18,975 nt of DNA from Pseudopedobacter sp036379295 (GTDB taxonomy: Bacteria > Bacteroidota > Bacteroidia > Sphingobacteriales > Sphingobacteriaceae), in assembly GCA_036379295.1 (NCBI GenBank), contig DASVGY010000100.1:1-18975 (forward strand), in the 5' to 3' direction. This document shows, one piece after another, positions 16,527 to 18,975 of this stretch. Position 1 is the first letter of the stretch; each line of letters starts with the position of its first letter. Below the pieces are notes generated by a model that saw only the letters and a program-made list of their open reading frames with translations, had not been told where the DNA came from and searched no databases. Made by a program: the position numbers and the translations under genes.

Positions 16527-17747
16527 ATGAATATTGCAAATCATAATAAAATGAACGTAAAACCAATTTGGAAGCCGTTTTATTTAACGTTTCTTATTTA
16601 TGCCTTTTTTATGGCCGCAAACCCTGCAAGTGCCCAGGTAGATTTTAAAAAAGAAATAAAATTTATCGTAAAAAAAGAAAGATTGATGTTAAAATCGCTT
16701 AAAAAAGTGGCAGCGTCAAAGAAAGTATCGCCAAGAACGTTCGAAAATAGCAAGTTGGTAATGGTTGTTCCACATGATTGGACTAGTGGCTTTTTTCCTG
16801 GTATTTTATGGTATTTGTATGGTGCAACAAAGAAAAAGAAGTTTTTTAATGAGGCGGTGCGATATACTAACAAATTAAGCGAAGAGCAGTACGATACTAA
16901 AACTCACGATTTGGGTTTCATCATCAACAACAGTTTTGGGAACGGATTTACGCTAACTCAAAACCCTGCGTATAAGTCAATCATTATTAATGCTGCCAAA
17001 TCTTTGTGTAGCAGGTTTAATCCTAACATTGGGCTCATCAAATCGTGGGATCACAATAAAAATATTTGGACATACCCCGTAATCATCGATAACATGATGA
17101 ATTTGGAATTGCTTTTTAACGCGACAAAAATTTCTGGCGATTCAAGTTATTACAGAATTGCCGTATCTCATGCAAATAAAACCTTAAAAAATCATTTCAG
17201 AGATAATGGAAGTAGCTATCACGTTGTAGATTATAACATCTCAGATGGAAAAGTAAATAAAAAGATGACGGCGCAGGGTTATAGTGATGAATCTTCGTGG
17301 GCCAGAGGAGAGGCTTGGGCGCTGTACGGTTTTACCAGCTGTTTTGAAGCAACCAAAGATTCGGCGTATCTGCAACGAGCAATAACAACCGCCACTTACA
17401 TTTTAAATCATCCACGTTTACCGCAAGATTTGGTCCCTTACTGGGATTTTGACGACCCAACTATACCTAAAACCTTTAAAGATGCCTCAGCGGCAGCTAT
17501 TACATCGTCGGCTTTGTTTAGATTGGCAAAACTGACCGGAAACGTAAACTACAAAGTCAGCGCAGATAAAATTATCTTTAATTTAGCTAACCATTATAAA
17601 GTTGATAAAAACGATACTTCAGGTTTTATTCTTCGGCACAGCGTAGGCCATAAAGCAATCAATAGCGAAGTTGATGTTCCTATTATTTATGCTGATTATT
17701 ACTATGTAGAAGCCTTGTTGCGGAGCAATAGGTTTTTAGCCGATTAG
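16527..17747 (+). CDS. GH88 family unsaturated uronyl hydrolase, secreted
   Basis: This 406-residue protein from ATG 16527 starts nine bases after the GH42 stop; ATG 16551 (Met9) is an equally plausible start and leaves the signal peptide, ending PASAQ (33-37), intact. GH88 enzymes hydrate and release 4,5-unsaturated uronic acids from the non-reducing end of lyase products. Family motifs are HDWTSGFFPG (83-92), THDLGF (126-131) and VIIDNMMNLELL (185-196), with Asp128 and Asp188 as the expected catalytic pair. SSWARGEAWALYGF (256-269), VPYWDFDDP, DASAAAITSSALFRLA and PIIYADYYYVEALL follow. The order and spacing match an (alpha/alpha)6 barrel of GH88 rather than GH105. It implies that a polysaccharide lyase makes its substrate, but none is in the window. 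It is the last PUL gene. Confidence 0.93.
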   Translation: MNIANHNKMNVKPIWKPFYLTFLIYAFFMAANPASAQVDFKKEIKFIVKKERLMLKSLKKVAASKKVSPRTFENSKLVMVVPHDWTSGFFPGILWYLYGATKKKKFFNEAVRYTNKLSEEQYDTKTHDLGFIINNSFGNGFTLTQNPAYKSIIINAAKSLCSRFNPNIGLIKSWDHNKNIWTYPVIIDNMMNLELLFNATKISGDSSYYRIAVSHANKTLKNHFRDNGSSYHVVDYNISDGKVNKKMTAQGYSDESSWARGEAWALYGFTSCFEATKDSAYLQRAITTATYILNHPRLPQDLVPYWDFDDPTIPKTFKDASAAAITSSALFRLAKLTGNVNYKVSADKIIFNLANHYKVDKNDTSGFILRHSVGHKAINSEVDVPIIYADYYYVEALLRSNRFLAD

Positions 17748-17840
17748 CAAAAAAGATTGAACTTCAGGACCGTATATCTGGCTTATTTTTAGTTTCAGCT
17801 ATGCACAATCTTTAATTAAATCGGATAAAAACCATTTAAC
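17748..17840. other. Intergenic stretch between convergent genes, no clear terminator
   Basis: This 93-base AT-rich gap separates the end of GH88 from the end of the DUF6496 gene on the other strand. The only pairing I find is an 8-bp inverted repeat, AAAGATTG (17752-17759) and CAATCTTT (17806-17813), 46 bases apart, which is too weak and too widely spaced to call a terminator. Confidence 0.5.
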
Positions 17841-18014
17841 CTATTTTTTCTTCGGCACTTTTGCACCTTCTTTTTTAGCTTCGGATAAGCCAATAGCAAC
17901 GGCCTGTTTTTTTGAGGTTACTTTTTTTCCTGTTCCGGTTTTAAGTTTTCCTTCTTTCATTTCATGCATGGTTTCTTCTACTTTTTCCCCTGCTTTTTTT
18001 GAATATTTTGCCAT
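17841..18014 (-). CDS. Small lysine-rich protein of the DUF6496 type
   Basis: This is a 57-residue frame from ATG (18014-18012) to TAG (17843-17841). The protein begins MAKYSKKAGEKVEETMHEMK and continues with GTGKKVTSKKQAVAIGLSEA, ending KVPKKK. Lysine makes up about 30 per cent, and there is no signal peptide or membrane segment. This pattern, including the central KQAVAIGLSEA block, matches a family of short basic proteins of unknown function (DUF6496) common in soil bacteria. A nucleic-acid-binding or stress role has been guessed for such proteins from composition, but nothing here shows it. It lies 44 bases after the end of the dehydrogenase on the same strand and could be co-transcribed with it. 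Confidence 0.85.
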   Translation of the reverse strand: MAKYSKKAGEKVEETMHEMKEGKLKTGTGKKVTSKKQAVAIGLSEAKKEGAKVPKKK

Positions 18015-18058
18015 GATACATAAGCATTAAATTTTGAACGATATTTTATTTCCATCTG

Positions 18059-18937
18059 TTAAATAGTTATTCTGCCGCCTGTAACCGGTATGGTTGCGCC
18101 AGATATATAACTTGCCTCGTCCGCTGCTAAAAAAACGTAGGCGTACGCAACTTCAACTGGCTGGCTGGGGCGTCCCATTGGCGTGTTTTTTCCAAACTCT
18201 TCAATATTTGGCATGGTAGACGGAATCAGCGGTGTCCATATTGGTCCCGGTGCTACGGCATTTACCCTTATTCCTTTGCCTTCTTTCAATAAAATCTGAC
18301 TTAAGTTGGCAGTAAAATTTTGAATTGCGCCCTTTGTTGCTGCGTAAGGAAGTAAAACCGGACTAGGATCGTAAGCGTTAATGGAAGTAGTGTTGATAAT
18401 ATTTGAGCCGGGTTTCATATGGGGTACCGCTAGTTTACTAAGTACAAACATGGCTTTAATGTTTACGTCAAAAGTATAGTCCCACTCTTCAATAGTTACT
18501 TCGTCCAATTTTTCTTTCCCCATTTGAAAAGCCGCATTATTTACCAATATATCAATGCCACCCAAGTCATTTACCGCCTGGTTAATTAGTGTTTGGCAAT
18601 GTTTTTCATTAGTGATGTCGCCTTTTACTAAAATGGCTTTTTGCCCTGCGGCTTCTACCCACTTTGCGGTGTCTTTTGCGTCGGTTTCTTCTACATCGGC
18701 AAGATAGCTAATTAAAACGTCGGCACCTTCTCTCGCAAAAGCTATGGCAACCGCTTTCCCAATGCCAGAATCAGCGCCAGTAATTACAGCTTTTTTCCCT
18801 TTTAACCTCGCGTTTCATTTATAGCTTTTTTCGCCATGGTCGGCTTTCGGCTTCATTTCATTTTCGGTTCCCGGCGGTTCTTGCCGTGGTGTATCAAATT
18901 TAGGTTTCGGATACTTTTCTGTTGGGTTGTTTTTCAT
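18059..18937 (-). pseudogene. Short-chain dehydrogenase/reductase with an in-frame TGA at codon 41
   Basis: From ATG (18937-18935) the frame reads MKNNPTEKYPKPKF, then EPPGTENEMKPKADHGEKSYK, meets TGA at 18817-18815, and continues in the same frame to TAA at 18061-18059; total 292 positions including the stop. After the stop come ARLKGKKAVITGADSGIGKA (cofactor loop TGADSGIG, 53-60), NNAA (133-136), Ser185, and YAATK with Tyr198 and Lys202, so the Rossmann fold and catalytic triad are all intact. The N-terminal tail is typical of the YhdF/YghA-like group of extended SDR oxidoreductases. No ATG, GTG or TTG lies between the stop and TTG 18565, and starting there would lose the cofactor site. Homologues I recall have glycine near this position, so GGA to TGA is one likely origin. 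It is a recent pseudogene, a base error, or a readthrough case. Confidence 0.85.
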
Positions 18938-18975
18938 TTTAGTAGATTTTTAAAGATTCTTTTGTTTTTGAAAAA
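18938..18975 (-). promoter_or_regulatory. Upstream region of the dehydrogenase, cut by the window edge
   Basis: This AT-rich 38-base stretch precedes the dehydrogenase start on the - strand. It probably holds part of its promoter and leader, but I see no match to the Bacteroidota TAnnTTTG element. Confidence 0.3.

Larger units (their letters stand above)
1..17747 (+). other. Polysaccharide utilisation locus (susC-susD plus eight glycoside hydrolases), 5' end cut by window
   Basis: Ten co-directional genes run from inside a SusC-type transporter to a GH88 enzyme, and then the coding strand switches. A SusC/SusD pair followed by signal-peptide-bearing glycoside hydrolases is the defining layout of a Bacteroidota PUL. 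The enzyme families, in order, are GH92, GH29, GH3-PA14, GH35, GH42/GH164-like, GH28, GH42 and GH88. Gaps are 1 to 25 bases except after susD (53 bases, hairpin) and after GH3 (100 bases, strong hairpin). No hybrid two-component sensor, SusR-like, AraC or sigma/anti-sigma regulator is present, so control is probably encoded upstream of base 1. The substrate is inferred to be a branched acidic heteropolysaccharide; its identity is not fixed by the sequence. Confidence 0.93.

Noticed and set aside
2747..17747. Type IX secretion C-terminal sorting domains on the enzymes
   Set aside because: Each enzyme ends within its own catalytic or accessory fold, with no extra C-terminal sorting domain.
17752..17813. 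8-bp inverted repeat between GH88 and DUF6496 as a terminator
   Set aside because: The arms are 46 bases apart, AT-rich and without a suitable T run.
18059..18565. A separate 168-residue dehydrogenase starting at TTG 18565
   Set aside because: It would lack the cofactor-binding half of the fold, which is present upstream in the same frame behind a single TGA.
18815..18817. The TGA as a selenocysteine codon
   Set aside because: The position is in a poorly conserved linker outside the active site, and I see no convincing SECIS-like hairpin just after it.

Overview
The window looks like chromosomal DNA from a Bacteroidota species, most likely a soil or freshwater Sphingobacteriia/Flavobacteriia-type organism (Pedobacter-like is my guess from general style, not proven). 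The reasons are a low-GC sequence, a SusC/SusD pair followed by a co-directional run of secreted glycoside hydrolases (a polysaccharide utilisation locus, PUL), weak ribosome binding sites, and tight gene spacing.

Layout. Bases 1-17747, all on the + strand, are the PUL. It starts inside a SusC-type TonB-dependent transporter (only the C-terminal ~397 residues are present), followed by a SusD-type lipoprotein. Eight carbohydrate-active enzymes follow: GH92 (alpha-mannosidase family), GH29 (alpha-L-fucosidase), GH3 with a PA14 insert (beta-glucosidase/xylosidase type), GH35 (beta-galactosidase), a GH42-like/GH164-like clan GH-A enzyme, a GH28-fold enzyme, GH42 (beta-galactosidase) and GH88 (unsaturated uronyl hydrolase). 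Most of these genes are 1-25 bases apart. Two hairpins break the run: one between susD and GH92 (2703-2733) and a strong bidirectional terminator-like structure between GH3 and GH35 (8994-9048).

Bases 17748-18975 lie outside the PUL and are on the - strand: a 57-residue lysine-rich DUF6496-type protein, and a short-chain dehydrogenase whose reading frame is complete except for one in-frame TGA at codon 41.

How the genes work together. SusC/SusD would bind oligosaccharides at the surface and pass them through the outer membrane. Every enzyme has an N-terminal signal peptide of the ordinary (non-lipoprotein) kind, so the set probably acts in the periplasm and trims the imported oligosaccharides from their ends. 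The combined specificities point to a branched acidic heteropolysaccharide carrying galactose, fucose, uronic acid and possibly mannose and glucose or xylose. No polysaccharide lyase, no clear endo-acting surface enzyme and no PUL regulator are in the window. They must lie upstream of base 1 or elsewhere, or the locus may depend on other organisms for the first cut.

I see no tRNA, rRNA, CRISPR array, insertion sequence or phage gene. The PUL is of a known kind. The less ordinary points are its mix of enzymes, the GH164-like member, the GH28 protein lacking the usual catalytic-site histidine, and the interrupted dehydrogenase.
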